DNA of 64,000 bases. Origin: Bacillus sp. FJAT-25509 (GTDB lineage Bacteria > Bacillota > Bacilli > Bacillales > Bacillaceae_G). Of the stretch, positions 37,907 through 47,654 are shown one piece after another. The stretch spans positions 267,856 through 331,855 of the forward strand of contig NZ_LJIZ01000021.1 of the NCBI RefSeq assembly GCF_001420605.1, given 5' to 3'. Position 1 is the stretch's first letter, and every line of letters starts with the position of its first letter. The notes under the pieces were generated by a model. That model did not search any database, had not been told where the DNA came from, and saw nothing but the letters and a program-made list of their open reading frames with translations. Made by a program: the position numbers and the translations under genes.

Positions 37907-38575
37907 TCACTTTTCTGCTGTCCTATTAATATCTTCAACCTCAATTAAAGGCTTATGATAACCAGCCTTGGCAATATTGATCATGGATCGACCAATTTGT
38001 TCTGAATTTGTTATTGAGTTTGGAAATACTTTTTTTAGTATCGGATAGATAGGTTTCGTTACGTTATAGCCGTATTGATATAGTTTAGTTTTTGATTTTA
38101 TATCTTTATGAGGAATAATAGCACCTGGTCGATACATGTATGCAGCTTTAAATGGTAATTTTAACAAGTCATTTTCTGTTTTTCCCTTCACTCTAGCCCA
38201 CATTGTACGACCTTTCTCCGTACTATCGGTACCTGAGCCAGTGACATAAATGAAAGTCATTTGAGGATTCAATATTGATAATGTACGTGCAATGGATAGT
38301 GTAAGGTCATATGTAATCTTACGATAATCTTCCTCTGTCATTCTAAATGATGAAACACCTAGACAAAAAAAACATGCATCAAATCCGGTTATTTGACTCT
38401 CAATTGTAGATAAATCAAGCAGATTATAATGCTTAATTTCATAGAATTTTTCATGTTGAATACCTGTAATACTGCGACCAATTGAATAAATCGAGCTAAC
38501 AGAAGGATCTCGTAAGCATTCTCTTAATACACTTTGTCCAACCATTCCAGTTGCTCCAAAAAGTAAAATCTTCAT
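37907..38575 (-). CDS. NAD(P)H-binding oxidoreductase (atypical SDR)
   Basis: A 222-residue Rossmann protein with the dinucleotide loop LLFGATGMVGQSVLRE (GxxGxxG) at the N-terminus and VTGSGTDSTEKGR further on; YRPGAIIP fits the NAD(P)H-binding/NmrA-like group of atypical short-chain dehydrogenases. Substrate unknown. Start at ATG 38575 with GGGGG upstream; a longer frame to 38731 runs into the dispersed repeat and is artefactual. Monocistronic. Confidence 0.85.
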   Translation of the reverse strand: MKILLFGATGMVGQSVLRECLRDPSVSSIYSIGRSITGIQHEKFYEIKHYNLLDLSTIESQITGFDACFFCLGVSSFRMTEEDYRKITYDLTLSIARTLSILNPQMTFIYVTGSGTDSTEKGRTMWARVKGKTENDLLKLPFKAAYMYRPGAIIPHKDIKSKTKLYQYGYNVTKPIYPILKKVFPNSITNSEQIGRSMINIAKAGYHKPLIEVEDINRTAEK

Positions 38576-38665
38576 AATGTAACCCCCATAATTTAATTTC
38601 ATCGATTTAATCTCATGGGCAAATAATAAATGATAAATCATTTTTAAGCAATTTAAAAATGAAAG

Positions 38666-38779
38666 GCGAGGAGGCTCAGGTCTCGCCCCATTGAAAGCGA
38701 GCATCCTGTAATGGAAATCAACAACACTCAACTCCTTTTACGAAAATTTTGGTAATTAATTACAAGATTGTTTTTCAAC
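38666..38779 (-). repeat. dispersed repeat, truncated copy
   Basis: Reverse complement reads GTTGAAAAACAATCTTGTAA ... CGTAAAAGGAGT ... GTTGATTTCCATTACAGGA ... GGGGCGAGACC, closely matching 7517-7630 including the leader. The distal half of the element (CGTTCC ... end) is missing. Confidence 0.75.
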
Positions 38780-38786
38780 AACAAGA

Positions 38787-38815
38787 AGAGCTAATCAAGT
38801 CAACTGATTAGCTCT
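38787..38815 (-). terminator. hairpin after the symporter gene
   Basis: AGAGCTAATCA / TGATTAGCTCT perfect 11-bp stem, seven-base loop, directly after the symporter stop; the tail on the minus strand (TCTTGTTGTTG) is only moderately T-rich. Confidence 0.6.
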
Positions 38816-38818
38816 TCG

Positions 38819-40138
38819 TTACGACATATTTACAGTCTCTTTCTTACTAAAAAATTGGAGTGTAAAACCAAGAATAATAATCACAATAGAAAATAATAAG
38901 CTCAACCAAATACTTTCAAATTCACCTACATACGGCTGAACAATATAAGAAAGTATAATACTAAGTACAATACTAATTGGAATATAATTACCGACCTTAT
39001 TCTTACTAAAGACAATAACTAAAATTGGAAATAACAATGCTGAATAGACATTTCCTGAGTAAAATAATAGCTCAATAATTTTTTTTGATTGAATAATTGT
39101 AGCGAAAAAGATGATCGCGCCAATAATCACAGATAGAAGATAAGCAAGTTTTATTTTTTTTTGATCATTTTTTATCGTATGAAATGGCTCTATTATATTG
39201 ATAATGATTAAGCTAGCAAGCGAATGTAGAACCGCACCAAATGTAGAAGTAATTGCATTAAATGCACATAAAACAAAAAGTATGAAAAAAAATGGTGTTG
39301 TTATTTTATTTGCTAAACCGACTAATATTGATTGAATATCTGTAAAACCACCTGTAAATATAACAATAATAAAAAGGCATGAAAATGAAAGTGGGAAAAT
39401 ACACCATATTAAGCCTGATATTGAGAATGTTAAGCGGAGTTTTTTCGGTTCAATCATAAATAATCGGTGCCATGAAGTAATGTCAAAGAAAAACTGACCA
39501 AATCCGACTAATAAGCCAGAAAATAAAAAACCCCATAAATCGTAATGATCAATAACGAGCATGTATGGATGGTATAATTTAATCCCATCATATACGGGTT
39601 GAACACCCTCTTTTACGAAAAAATACAACGGAATTAAAATTGCCGCTGCAAACATTGTAATGACTTGGAATCCTGCTAATCCATGTATCATTTTTAATCC
39701 ACCCAAACCTGCAAAAAGTACACAAAAGCTTATAAAAATGATTATTTCTATGTACAACGGTAAATTAAAAAGAAAATGAAATAAAGTAGAAGCAGTGATC
39801 GACTGTATATATAATATGTGTAAACTAGTTAATATTAAAATACAAATCATAATCCAATAACCAAGTGGGTGTAGTTTTTTCTTCAAATAATCTCCAATTG
39901 TTAGACCATCAGGGTACTCCTGTCGAACCTTTTTCCCAATAAAACTAAATACAAATAAAGCAATAGCACCTAAAAATGCATATCCGATTCCACCAAATAC
40001 GCCATATTTAATCATTGATTCTGGCGAAGATAATATCGTAGTTCCTGTTACCCAACGTGCCAAGAGAGAAATAATTCCCATTCCCATTCCAATTTGAATA
40101 GGACCTTGCACGTATTCTCTAAATGAACGTGAATTCAC
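38819..40138 (-). CDS. sodium:solute symporter family (SSS) transporter
   Basis: A 439-residue membrane protein with about 12-13 hydrophobic segments. The early QGPIQIGMGMGIISLLARWV and TILSSPESMIKYG and the middle FFFDITSWHRLFM fit the solute:sodium symporter (SLC5-like) superfamily, which imports nutrients with Na+. Substrate cannot be told from sequence. GTG start at 40138 with AAAGGAAA upstream. It follows the response regulator gene by two bases, so kinase, regulator and transporter form one operon; the transporter may be the target, the co-sensor, or both. Confidence 0.8.
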   Translation of the reverse strand: MNSRSFREYVQGPIQIGMGMGIISLLARWVTGTTILSSPESMIKYGVFGGIGYAFLGAIALFVFSFIGKKVRQEYPDGLTIGDYLKKKLHPLGYWIMICILILTSLHILYIQSITASTLFHFLFNLPLYIEIIIFISFCVLFAGLGGLKMIHGLAGFQVITMFAAAILIPLYFFVKEGVQPVYDGIKLYHPYMLVIDHYDLWGFLFSGLLVGFGQFFFDITSWHRLFMIEPKKLRLTFSISGLIWCIFPLSFSCLFIIVIFTGGFTDIQSILVGLANKITTPFFFILFVLCAFNAITSTFGAVLHSLASLIIINIIEPFHTIKNDQKKIKLAYLLSVIIGAIIFFATIIQSKKIIELLFYSGNVYSALLFPILVIVFSKNKVGNYIPISIVLSIILSYIVQPYVGEFESIWLSLLFSIVIIILGFTLQFFSKKETVNMS

Positions 40139-40140
40139 TG

Positions 40141-40839
40141 TTATTTTCCTTTCTCACGATACTCTTTTGGAGTAATGCCCTCAATTTTGCGGAATAAAGT
40201 ACTAAAGTAATGCTGACTATTGAAGCCTGAGTTTTCTGCTACATCGGATATATTCCAATTTGGATTATTTGTTAAATATCGCTTAGCTGCTTGTATTCTA
40301 TAGTCTATTAAATATTCTGAAAACGACACACCGACTTCTTCGTGAAATTTTCTACTTAAATAAGTATGATTCGTATGAACTTCTCGAGCTACGTCAGAAA
40401 GAGACAGTTTTTCAGCGAAATGCTCATGAATATATAAAAGAGTTTGATGTATTAAACTAGAATATTGGTTTGACGTATCGGTATCACTATATTTAGATAA
40501 AACTTTATATAATTCACTTTCAATAATTGGCTTTGTTAAATAATCTAGAACGCCGATTCGGATTGACTGTTGAGCATAATCAAAACTTTGATATGCTGTA
40601 ACCATAATAATATCTACGTCTTTATTTTGTGCTCTAAGCTCTTCGCCAAACTCTAGTCCAGACCGCCCAGGTAGATTTATATCTAGAAACGCAATGTTAA
40701 TTTTATGATTTTGATTAATTGTTATTGCTTGGCATGCATCAGCAGCTTTATAAAATTTCCATAATGGAAACATATTTTTTATCAAATATTCCATCTGTTC
40801 AAGCTCTAATGGTTCATCATCTACTAATAATACATTCAC
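40141..40839 (-). CDS. response regulator, AraC-type output (YesN-like)
   Basis: 232 residues. Receiver domain 1-~118 with the acidic pair DDEP, the phospho-acceptor Asp in IAFLDINLPGRSG, and Lys in DYLTKPIIES. Output domain ~130-232 has two AraC helix-turn-helices (LSLSDVAREVHTNHTYLSRK and ISDVAENSGFNSQHYFSTLF) ending GITPKEYREK. AraC-type regulators bind direct repeats of about 21 bp; two matching sites occur in this region (45852-45880, 50669-50697). Fifteen bases after the kinase gene. Confidence 0.93.
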   Translation of the reverse strand: MNVLLVDDEPLELEQMEYLIKNMFPLWKFYKAADACQAITINQNHKINIAFLDINLPGRSGLEFGEELRAQNKDVDIIMVTAYQSFDYAQQSIRIGVLDYLTKPIIESELYKVLSKYSDTDTSNQYSSLIHQTLLYIHEHFAEKLSLSDVAREVHTNHTYLSRKFHEEVGVSFSEYLIDYRIQAAKRYLTNNPNWNISDVAENSGFNSQHYFSTLFRKIEGITPKEYREKGK

Positions 40840-40854
40840 TTCATTTTCCCTCCT

Positions 40855-41604
40855 TTACTCTATAGAGTCATATATAAGTGGCCAAACGACCTTAACATTT
40901 GTTCCTGATTCATTTGATGTAATCAGTACATGTCCACTGTTACCAAAATATAGTTGTAATCTCTTTTTTATATTGTCTAATCCATGGCCTTCTTGATTAG
41001 AAAAAGAATTAGTCATTCCCATTAAACCATTATCAATTACTTCTAAACAAACTAGCTCGGAATCTTGATAAAATCGAATATCCAGTAAAGCTTCTCCAAC
41101 CTTTTTTTCTAAACCATGTTTAAATGAATTTTCTACTAATGTTTGCAAAATAAAAGGGGGGACTAGCGCTTTATATAATTCTTTTGGACAATCTAACTGA
41201 GTTTTAAGACGATCTCCAAATCGTAGTGTTTGAATATCTAAATAATATTGAGTATATTGTATTTCTTGATCTAAAGGAATTAATGGCTCTGAAGATTTAT
41301 ATTTAAACTTTAAAAATTGAGAGAATGTTTCTAGAGCTCGGATTAATTCCGAGGTTCGGTTTAAACGAGCTAAGCTTAATATGACATTGAGTGTATTAAA
41401 TAAAAAGTGCGGTTGAATTTGCTGATTTAATTTATTGTACTGGGCTTCTTGTAATGCATGCTCTAACCGAATTTCTCTATTTTTATTTTCAAGTAAGTCA
41501 ATTCTTTTTTCAAAGATAAACAAAAATAATAAAGCAATAGCTCCCATAATAGGAGCTAAAATAAATAGCATAATTAGTAAAGTAAATCCCTCGTAACTAA
41601 GCAT
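40855..41604 (-). CDS. LytS/YesM-type sensor histidine kinase (short)
   Basis: A 249-residue kinase with a single N-terminal membrane region (TLLIMLFILAPIMGAIALLF), a short coiled coil, the HisKA_7TM/His_kinase block QIQPHFLFNTLNVILSLARL with the phospho-His, and a HATPase domain (VENSFKHG N-box, VIDNG, GHGLDNIKKRL). It lacks any extracytoplasmic sensor domain. Start ATG 41604, six bases after GAGG. First gene of the kinase-regulator-symporter operon; the lack of a sensor domain suggests that a membrane partner gives the signal. Confidence 0.9.
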   Translation of the reverse strand: MLSYEGFTLLIMLFILAPIMGAIALLFLFIFEKRIDLLENKNREIRLEHALQEAQYNKLNQQIQPHFLFNTLNVILSLARLNRTSELIRALETFSQFLKFKYKSSEPLIPLDQEIQYTQYYLDIQTLRFGDRLKTQLDCPKELYKALVPPFILQTLVENSFKHGLEKKVGEALLDIRFYQDSELVCLEVIDNGLMGMTNSFSNQEGHGLDNIKKRLQLYFGNSGHVLITSNESGTNVKVVWPLIYDSIE

Positions 41605-41917
41605 GAAGAACCTCAATTAGTTTTTTTAATAATATTTTTAATTTTTTCGAAAACTTTGTTTATAAATGGTTGATTAAAACTAAAGTATCTCCAATGGAAT
41701 GGAACGAAGCTGAGCATCCCATTGGAGATACTTAGAGGAGTCTCTAGCCTTCGCGCCTTTTTCCATAGGAGCATTAGAACATCTTGATCAAATCAAAATT
41801 CGATATATAATCCAATTTTATAAGCATTTAATATTTTTAATAGAAGTAGAATTTCTACATGGCAGGTTCAATTCTCTTCTTTTCTTTTCCTTTACTTCAC
41901 GCCTATAAGAATACTAT
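41605..41917. other. gene-free stretch with long palindrome
   Basis: Holds the 13-bp inverted repeat GTATCTCCAATGG (41685-41697) / CCATTGGAGATAC (41719-41731) around GGAACGAAGCTGAGCATCC, then AGTCTCTAGCC. The loop resembles parts of the dispersed repeats elsewhere in the window. No gene seen. Confidence 0.6.
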
Positions 41918-42904
41918 TTAATTAATTATGTGACAAGCAACTTGATGATTTTGTTCAGATATTTTTAATTCAGGTACTTTTGTTTTGCAAATATCGATCG
42001 CGAAAGGGCATCTTGTGTGAAAACGACAACCGCTTGGAGGATCGATTGGAGAAGGTACATCTCCTGTTAAGATGATTCGTTCTCTTTGATGTACCGGGTT
42101 TGGTACTGGAATAGCAGATAATAGTGCACGTGTATAAGGATGCTGCGGATTTTCGAAAATAGATTTTTTATCGGCAATCTCAACAATCTTCCCTAAATAC
42201 ATTACCATTACACGGTCAGAAATATGTCTTACTACACCTAAATCATGTGAGATGAAAAGAAAGGTAAGTGAGAATTTTTTCTGTAACGATTTTAATAAGT
42301 TTAATACTTGAGCTTGGATTGAAACATCTAGAGCAGATACTGCTTCATCACAAATGATTAGTTTTGGATCAACTGCAAGTGCACGTGCAATTCCGACACG
42401 CTGACGTTGACCACCACTAAATTCATGAGGATATCTCTCCATTGCTTCTGGTCTTAAACCAACATGCCCTAATAATTCCTCAATTCTTGCTTTACGTTCT
42501 TCTTTTGGAACGACATCTTGAATTGCTAATGCTTCAGCTAAAATTTGTCCAATTGTTTGTCTAGGGTTAAGTGATGCAAACGGATCCTGGAAGATTACTT
42601 GCAGATCCTTTCTTATTTTACGCATTTCTTTTTTTCCTAAGCTTAATAAATCTTTTTCCTTAAAATGAATGCTTCCACTTGTAGGCTCGTCCAATCTTAG
42701 AATGGCTCTACCAGTAGTAGACTTACCACAACCGGATTCTCCAACAATGCTTAAAGTTTCTCCCTCATAAATGTTGAAGCTAATATCGTCTACAGCTTTT
42801 ACGTGATTGACCGTTCTTCCTAAAATGCCACCTTTGATTGGAAAGTATTGTTTTAAATGATCTACATTAAGTAGTATTTTTTTATCCACTAGTTGTAATG
42901 ACAT
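41918..42904 (-). CDS. oligopeptide/dipeptide-type ABC transporter ATP-binding protein (DppF/OppF)
   Basis: 328-residue ATPase of the PepT (Opp/Dpp/Nik) transporter group. Walker [10 protein letters not shown], signature [15 protein letters not shown], Walker [14 protein letters not shown]-loop ISHDLG. The C-terminal oligopeptide extension with [19 protein letters not shown] holds the conserved cysteines. Last gene of the four-gene transporter operon (permease, permease, ATPase, ATPase); its first base overlaps the end of the upstream ATPase gene. Confidence 0.93.
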   Translation of the reverse strand: MSLQLVDKKILLNVDHLKQYFPIKGGILGRTVNHVKAVDDISFNIYEGETLSIVGESGCGKSTTGRAILRLDEPTSGSIHFKEKDLLSLGKKEMRKIRKDLQVIFQDPFASLNPRQTIGQILAEALAIQDVVPKEERKARIEELLGHVGLRPEAMERYPHEFSGGQRQRVGIARALAVDPKLIICDEAVSALDVSIQAQVLNLLKSLQKKFSLTFLFISHDLGVVRHISDRVMVMYLGKIVEIADKKSIFENPQHPYTRALLSAIPVPNPVHQRERIILTGDVPSPIDPPSGCRFHTRCPFAIDICKTKVPELKISEQNHQVACHIIN

Positions 42905-43932
42905 TATTCAATCCCAACTTTCTCTTTGATGGTATAGTCTGTTTCCCATTGCGATGTGTACATCCAACAGCTGACTTCAGTATTTTTGTCGATTGTTTGT
43001 AAATCGGGCACTGACTGATGGCACATTTCCCTTGCGTGTGCGCAGCGTGGCGCAAAACTACAGCCTTTAGGCATATTATATGGACTAGGTACAGTACCAG
43101 GTATTGTTGTTAATTCATCTTGATCCATATCGAGACGTGGAAGAGAGTTTAATAACCCGATTGTGTATGGGTGTTTAGGGCTATTAAAAAGTTCTTTTGC
43201 TGAAGTATATTCAACAATTCTTCCAGCGTACATAACAGCCACTCGATCACAAGTCTCATAAACAACGCCTAAATCATGCGTGATTAATATTACGGCTGTA
43301 CCTAAATCTTTTTGAAGTGATTTAATTAATTCCAGAATTTGAGCTTGAATTGTCACATCAAGAGCGGTAGTCGGTTCATCTGCGATTAATACTTCTGGGT
43401 GACAAGCAAGTGCCATTGCAATCATAACCCTTTGTCTCATTCCACCACTAAGCTCATGTGGCTCTTGCTTTGCACGTTTTTCAGGAGATGGGATCCCTAC
43501 AAGTCGAAGCATTTCAACTGCTTTCTCCCAAGCTTCCTTTTTGCCTAATTTTTGGTGAAGACGAATCGCCTCTGCAATTTGTTCGCCAGCTGAATATACA
43601 GGATTTAGAGATGTCATCGGCTCTTGAAAAATCATTGAAATTTCATTTCCTCGAATGGAACGCATTTGCTTTTCTGTTTTTGTTAGTAAGTCTTCACCTT
43701 TAAAAAGAATACTGCCACCAGCTATTTTTCCTGGAGGAGATGGGATTAATCCTAAAAGGGATAATGATGTAATACTTTTACCACTTCCGGATTCTCCTAC
43801 TATTCCAAGTGTTTCACCTTTTTTTAGTGAAAAGCTAATTCCATTAACTGCTTTACTTGTTCCTTCATCTGTATAAAAGTAGGTTTGTAAATTTTTAACC
43901 TCAAGAATTGTTTCATCAAATTGTTTTTTCAT
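42904..43932 (-). CDS. oligopeptide/dipeptide-type ABC transporter ATP-binding protein (DppD/OppD)
   Basis: 342 residues. Walker [11 protein letters not shown]-loop [11 protein letters not shown], signature [16 protein letters not shown], Walker [13 protein letters not shown] and H-loop ITHDLG. The C-terminal end [17 protein letters not shown] is the Opp-type cysteine motif. Pairs with the neighbouring DppF-like ATPase to drive uptake. GGAGG upstream, 12 bases after the permease gene. Confidence 0.93.
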   Translation of the reverse strand: MKKQFDETILEVKNLQTYFYTDEGTSKAVNGISFSLKKGETLGIVGESGSGKSITSLSLLGLIPSPPGKIAGGSILFKGEDLLTKTEKQMRSIRGNEISMIFQEPMTSLNPVYSAGEQIAEAIRLHQKLGKKEAWEKAVEMLRLVGIPSPEKRAKQEPHELSGGMRQRVMIAMALACHPEVLIADEPTTALDVTIQAQILELIKSLQKDLGTAVILITHDLGVVYETCDRVAVMYAGRIVEYTSAKELFNSPKHPYTIGLLNSLPRLDMDQDELTTIPGTVPSPYNMPKGCSFAPRCAHAREMCHQSVPDLQTIDKNTEVSCWMYTSQWETDYTIKEKVGIE

Positions 43933-43944
43933 TGTAGGACCTCC

Positions 43945-44865
43945 TTAATTCAAGTCAACTCGTTTATTAAAGTAACGGTAGAGAATATCGACAGCTAGAT
44001 TCATAAATACAAAGATAACTGAAGCGATTAAAACTCCACCCTGAACCATCGGTAAATCTCTCGTTCTAATTGCATCAACAATTAATCTACCTAGTCCATT
44101 AATTGCAAAAACCGACTCTGTTAAAACGGTACCACCTAGTAATGCACCAAACTGAAGTCCAACAACAGTAATAACAGGAATAAGAGCATTCTTTAAACCA
44201 TGTTTATAAATAATGACATGCTCTTTTAATCCTTTTGCTCTTGCTGTACGCATATAGTCTTGACGAACAACCTCAAGCATACTTGACCTAGTCATTCTAG
44301 CTACAATTGCCGCACCACCTGCACCTAATGTTAATGCTGGTAGGACCATATGTTTAAACGTTCCCCAGCCAGCAACTGGGAATATATGAAGATTAACTGA
44401 AAAGAAGTAGATCAGCATCAAACCAAACCAGAAACTTGGTAAAGAGATTCCTAGTAAAGCGACAATCATAATTGTAATATCAGCCGCAGAGTACTGTTTA
44501 GTCGCTGATATAATTCCTGCTAGCATACCAAGTACAACTGTAATGAAAATACTAGCCAGTGCAAGTTCAATTGTAATAGGCAAACGAATCATAATCTCAT
44601 CTAATACTGGACGATTATTTCGAAGCGATTCACCAAAATCTCCTTGTAATACATGAACAACATAGTCGAAATACTGAATAATGACAGGACGATCAAGTCC
44701 AAGTGAATGACGAACCATTTCGATTGTTTGTTTCGTAGCACCTTCACCAGCAAGTAGTGTTGCTGGATCACCAGGAACCATCTGCATGATTAAAAAAACG
44801 ACTAAACTTACACCAAGTAAAACCGGAATAGTTTGTATAATTCTTCTGACAATAAATAGAAACAT
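43945..44865 (-). CDS. ABC transporter permease (DppB/OppB type)
   Basis: 306-residue permease with six hydrophobic segments. It starts FIVRRIIQTIPVLLGVSLVV, typical of DppB, and carries MVPGDPATLLAGEGAT, the EAA-loop region (RQDYMRTARAKGLKEHVIIY) for ATPase contact, and TESVFAINGLGRLIVDAI near the end. Lies between the DppC-like permease and the ATPases. Confidence 0.93.
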   Translation of the reverse strand: MFLFIVRRIIQTIPVLLGVSLVVFLIMQMVPGDPATLLAGEGATKQTIEMVRHSLGLDRPVIIQYFDYVVHVLQGDFGESLRNNRPVLDEIMIRLPITIELALASIFITVVLGMLAGIISATKQYSAADITIMIVALLGISLPSFWFGLMLIYFFSVNLHIFPVAGWGTFKHMVLPALTLGAGGAAIVARMTRSSMLEVVRQDYMRTARAKGLKEHVIIYKHGLKNALIPVITVVGLQFGALLGGTVLTESVFAINGLGRLIVDAIRTRDLPMVQGGVLIASVIFVFMNLAVDILYRYFNKRVDLN

Positions 44866-44877
44866 TGACTTTCCTCC

Positions 44878-45780
44878 TTATTTTTTCATTCTTGGATCAA
44901 GAGCATCTCTTAGTCCATCTCCGAAAATATTAAATCCTAATACAAGTGTTGAAATCGCAATACCCGGAAATAAGGCAATGTGGGGTGCCGTAAATAAGTA
45001 ATCACGTCCACTACTTAACATCGCTCCCCATTCTGGTGATGGAGGCTGAGCACCTAATCCTAGATATGATAAGCCTGCTGCTGAAAGAATAGCTGTAGCA
45101 AGTTTTAACGTAGCTTGGACAATTATTGGTGAAAGAATATTCGGGAAAATATGTTTGAAAATAATAGTTGAATCAGTTGCACCTAATGCACGAATTGCGT
45201 CTATATACTCAAGCTTTCTGACGGATAACGTAGATCCTCTAACGATTCGTGCAAACGTTGGGATTGAAAAGATACCGACAGCAACCATTACATTAATTAG
45301 ACTAGGACCTAGTGCACTAATGATCGCAAGTGCTAGTAGAATACCTGGGAATGCTAGTAAAACATCAACAACCCTCATAATAATCGTATCAACCCATTTT
45401 CCGTAATAACCTGCAATCAACCCAAGAGTGATACCGAAAATTGCTCCAAATAGGACAGATACGAAACCAACAGAAATTGAAAGACGACTTCCATAAATGA
45501 TTCTACTTAAAATATCTCTTCCTTTATCATCTGTTCCCATCCAATGTTCCAGCGATGGAGGTTGCAGTTTGTGCATTAAATCAATCGCAAAAGGATCCTT
45601 CGGTGAAATGAGTGGTGCCAAAAAAGCTACTAAAATATAAAAAAGTACGATATATCCACCAACTAGTGCCAATTTATTTTTTTTAAACTTCTTATAAAAT
45701 ACTTTCCATCTTTTTAGTTTTTGAGATTCTTTTTTTTCTAATTTGATTTCATTGTTATTCAATACAATCTCTGTTTTCAT
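44878..45780 (-). CDS. ABC transporter permease (DppC/OppC type)
   Basis: 300-residue permease. An N-terminal OppC_N segment (NKLALVGGYIVLFYILVAFL, DPFAIDLMHKLQPPS, HWMGTDDKGRDILSRIIYG) precedes the transmembrane domain with EAA loop EYIDAIRALGATDSTIIFKH. First gene of the operon, so the order is C-B-D-F rather than the usual B-C-D-F. Start ATG 45780 with GGGGG upstream. Divergent from a binding-protein gene; the shared intergenic region holds the GTAAAGA repeats. Confidence 0.92.
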   Translation of the reverse strand: MKTEIVLNNNEIKLEKKESQKLKRWKVFYKKFKKNKLALVGGYIVLFYILVAFLAPLISPKDPFAIDLMHKLQPPSLEHWMGTDDKGRDILSRIIYGSRLSISVGFVSVLFGAIFGITLGLIAGYYGKWVDTIIMRVVDVLLAFPGILLALAIISALGPSLINVMVAVGIFSIPTFARIVRGSTLSVRKLEYIDAIRALGATDSTIIFKHIFPNILSPIIVQATLKLATAILSAAGLSYLGLGAQPPSPEWGAMLSSGRDYLFTAPHIALFPGIAISTLVLGFNIFGDGLRDALDPRMKK

Positions 45781-45851
45781 TCTTTTTCCCCCTTTTCTTT
45801 GTTTAAATTTATTCAAAATTGGAATTGAAGTAAATATAATGCGGAAAAGCA

Positions 45852-45914
45852 GTAAAGATAATTAAAAAACGAGTAAAGATTCTGAAAATATAAAATTTTA
45901 TTTTTTTTTATAAT
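45852..45914 (+). promoter_or_regulatory. direct-repeat operator and -10 box of the first binding-protein gene
   Basis: GTAAAGAT at 45852-45859 and again at 45873-45880, exactly 21 bases apart, each followed by an A-rich stretch. TATAAT at 45909-45914 is 36 bases after the second repeat start; the -35 region is poor, as for an activator-dependent promoter. The same arrangement occurs at 50669-50731. Likely target of the AraC-type regulator nearby. The second half also partly resembles a CodY box. Confidence 0.65.
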
Positions 45915-45991
45915 TTGAATAAGCCTACGTACTCAGGAAAAATGGTGAACAAGAGAATCATGGGGGCAAGTATAAGAGGAGGAAGAAAAAA

Positions 45992-47548
45992 ATGAAGAAA
46001 AAGACAGCTGGAGTATTATTTGCATCATTATTAACAGTTTCTACTGCGCTTGCAGGTTGTACATCAGACCAAACAAGCAGTAGTGCAACAGGAACAAAGG
46101 CAAAAGCAGGGGGAACATTGGTTGTAGCTAGACTATCTGATGCGACTACATTAGATCCACATTTTATTACTGATATACCATCAGCAAACGTTGTTTATGA
46201 AAAGGTATATGAAACATTAGTTGAACCAGATAAAAATATGGAGCCAAAACCTCTTTTAGCAACAGAATGGAAGCAAATTGATAACGTGACTTGGGAGTTC
46301 AAATTACGCAAAGGCGTTAAGTTTCAGGATGGATCACCATTTAATGCAGATGCAGTTAAAACAAATTTTGATCGAGTACTTGACCCAAAAACTGCATCAC
46401 CACAAGCTGGTAAATTTGAAATGATAAAAGAAGTTAAAGTGGTAGATGATTCAACTGTTCAATTTATTTTGAAATACCCATATGCTCCACTTTTATCAAT
46501 TTTAATGAGTAATGAAGGAGATATTATTAGTCCAAAATCGATTAAAGAAAACAGTGATAAAATTGGACGAAATCCAGTTGGAACTGGTCCTTATGTATTT
46601 AAATCTTGGAAATCAGGGGAAGAAATTAAAATTGAAAAAAATAAAGATTACTGGGGTAATAAGCCTAAAATTGATGGTGTAGTCTTTAAAGTAGTTCCTG
46701 AAGATGCTACAAGATTAGCAATGATCGAAACTGGTGAAGCACATGTAACTGATCAAGTGCCTGTAACAGAAATCGATCGAATTGAAGCTTCTGACACAAT
46801 GGATTTATACCGTACAGATGGACTAGCTGTAGAATATTTAAGCTTCAATACAAAGAAAAAACCATTTAATGATGTTCGTGTCCGTCAAGCGATTGCACAT
46901 GCAATTGAAGTAGATTCAATTATTAAAGGTGTATATAACGATGTTGGAACAAAAGCAAATTCAACAATGAGTCCAAAAGTATTTGGATATGATCCGAATA
47001 TTAAAGGCTATAATTACGATATTAATGAATCTAAAAAACTATTAAAAGAAGCAGGAATTAAAGACGGCCTATCATTTACACTTACAACTAGTGACCGTAA
47101 AGAAAGAATAAATATGGCTGAAGTTATTCAATCTCAATTAAAAGGGATTGGTATTAATGTGAAAATTCAAGTACTTGAATACGGAGCTTATATTGATGCA
47201 ATTGCAAAAGGTCAACATCAAGTTTCAATTGGTGGATGGGGAAATGCTACTGGTGATGGCGACTATAACCAATTTAACTTATTTGATAGTAAATCCCAAG
47301 GTGCAGCAGGAAATAGTTCATTCTATAGTAACCCAGAAGTTGATAAATTAATTGAATCAGCTCGTCAAGAATCGGATAGCGAAAAACGTAAAGAACTTTA
47401 TGCTCAAGCACAGGAAATTGAAAACAAAGATGTACCATATGTACCTATTCGTAACTATGAGCATTTAGCAGTTACTGCCTCATCAGTTAAAGGACTTTGG
47501 TTAAACCCAGCAAGTTATTTAATGCTTGATGATGTAACAGTGAAATGA
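45992..47548 (+). CDS. SBP_bac_5 family substrate-binding lipoprotein
   Basis: 518-residue extracytoplasmic receptor for the Opp/Dpp-type transporter. Lipoprotein signal peptide with lipobox LAGC (Cys 23); mature part has EKVYETLVEPDKNMEPKPLL, WEFKLRKGVKFQDGSPFNAD, PVGTGPYVFKSW and the cluster-5 fold pattern to the end. The ligand is not predictable; peptides, nickel, sugars and small heterocycles are all bound in this family. GAGGAGG upstream. Divergent from the transporter operon and followed by its own terminator. Confidence 0.93.
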   Translation: MKKKTAGVLFASLLTVSTALAGCTSDQTSSSATGTKAKAGGTLVVARLSDATTLDPHFITDIPSANVVYEKVYETLVEPDKNMEPKPLLATEWKQIDNVTWEFKLRKGVKFQDGSPFNADAVKTNFDRVLDPKTASPQAGKFEMIKEVKVVDDSTVQFILKYPYAPLLSILMSNEGDIISPKSIKENSDKIGRNPVGTGPYVFKSWKSGEEIKIEKNKDYWGNKPKIDGVVFKVVPEDATRLAMIETGEAHVTDQVPVTEIDRIEASDTMDLYRTDGLAVEYLSFNTKKKPFNDVRVRQAIAHAIEVDSIIKGVYNDVGTKANSTMSPKVFGYDPNIKGYNYDINESKKLLKEAGIKDGLSFTLTTSDRKERINMAEVIQSQLKGIGINVKIQVLEYGAYIDAIAKGQHQVSIGGWGNATGDGDYNQFNLFDSKSQGAAGNSSFYSNPEVDKLIESARQESDSEKRKELYAQAQEIENKDVPYVPIRNYEHLAVTASSVKGLWLNPASYLMLDDVTVK

Positions 47549-47574
47549 AATTTTAGAACTTTGTCTACAAACTG

Positions 47575-47603
47575 ACAGCATAATCGTATTATGCTGTTTT
47601 TTT
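47575..47603 (+). terminator. terminator after first binding-protein gene
   Basis: ACAGCATAAT CGT ATTATGCTGT perfect stem, then six or more T. Confidence 0.92.
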
Positions 47604-47654
47604 GAGAATATCACAAATTGATGAAGATCAGCCTACAGAATAGGAGGAGAAAAA

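Noticed and set aside
38576-38731. 52-codon N-terminal extension of the NAD(P)-binding protein
   Set aside because: It runs through the dispersed repeat; the Rossmann motif begins at the ATG at 38575, which has its own ribosome binding site.
45876-45890. CodY box AAGATTCTGAAAATA
   Set aside because: Three mismatches, and the bases are explained by the conserved GTAAAGA repeat unit; kept only as a remark.
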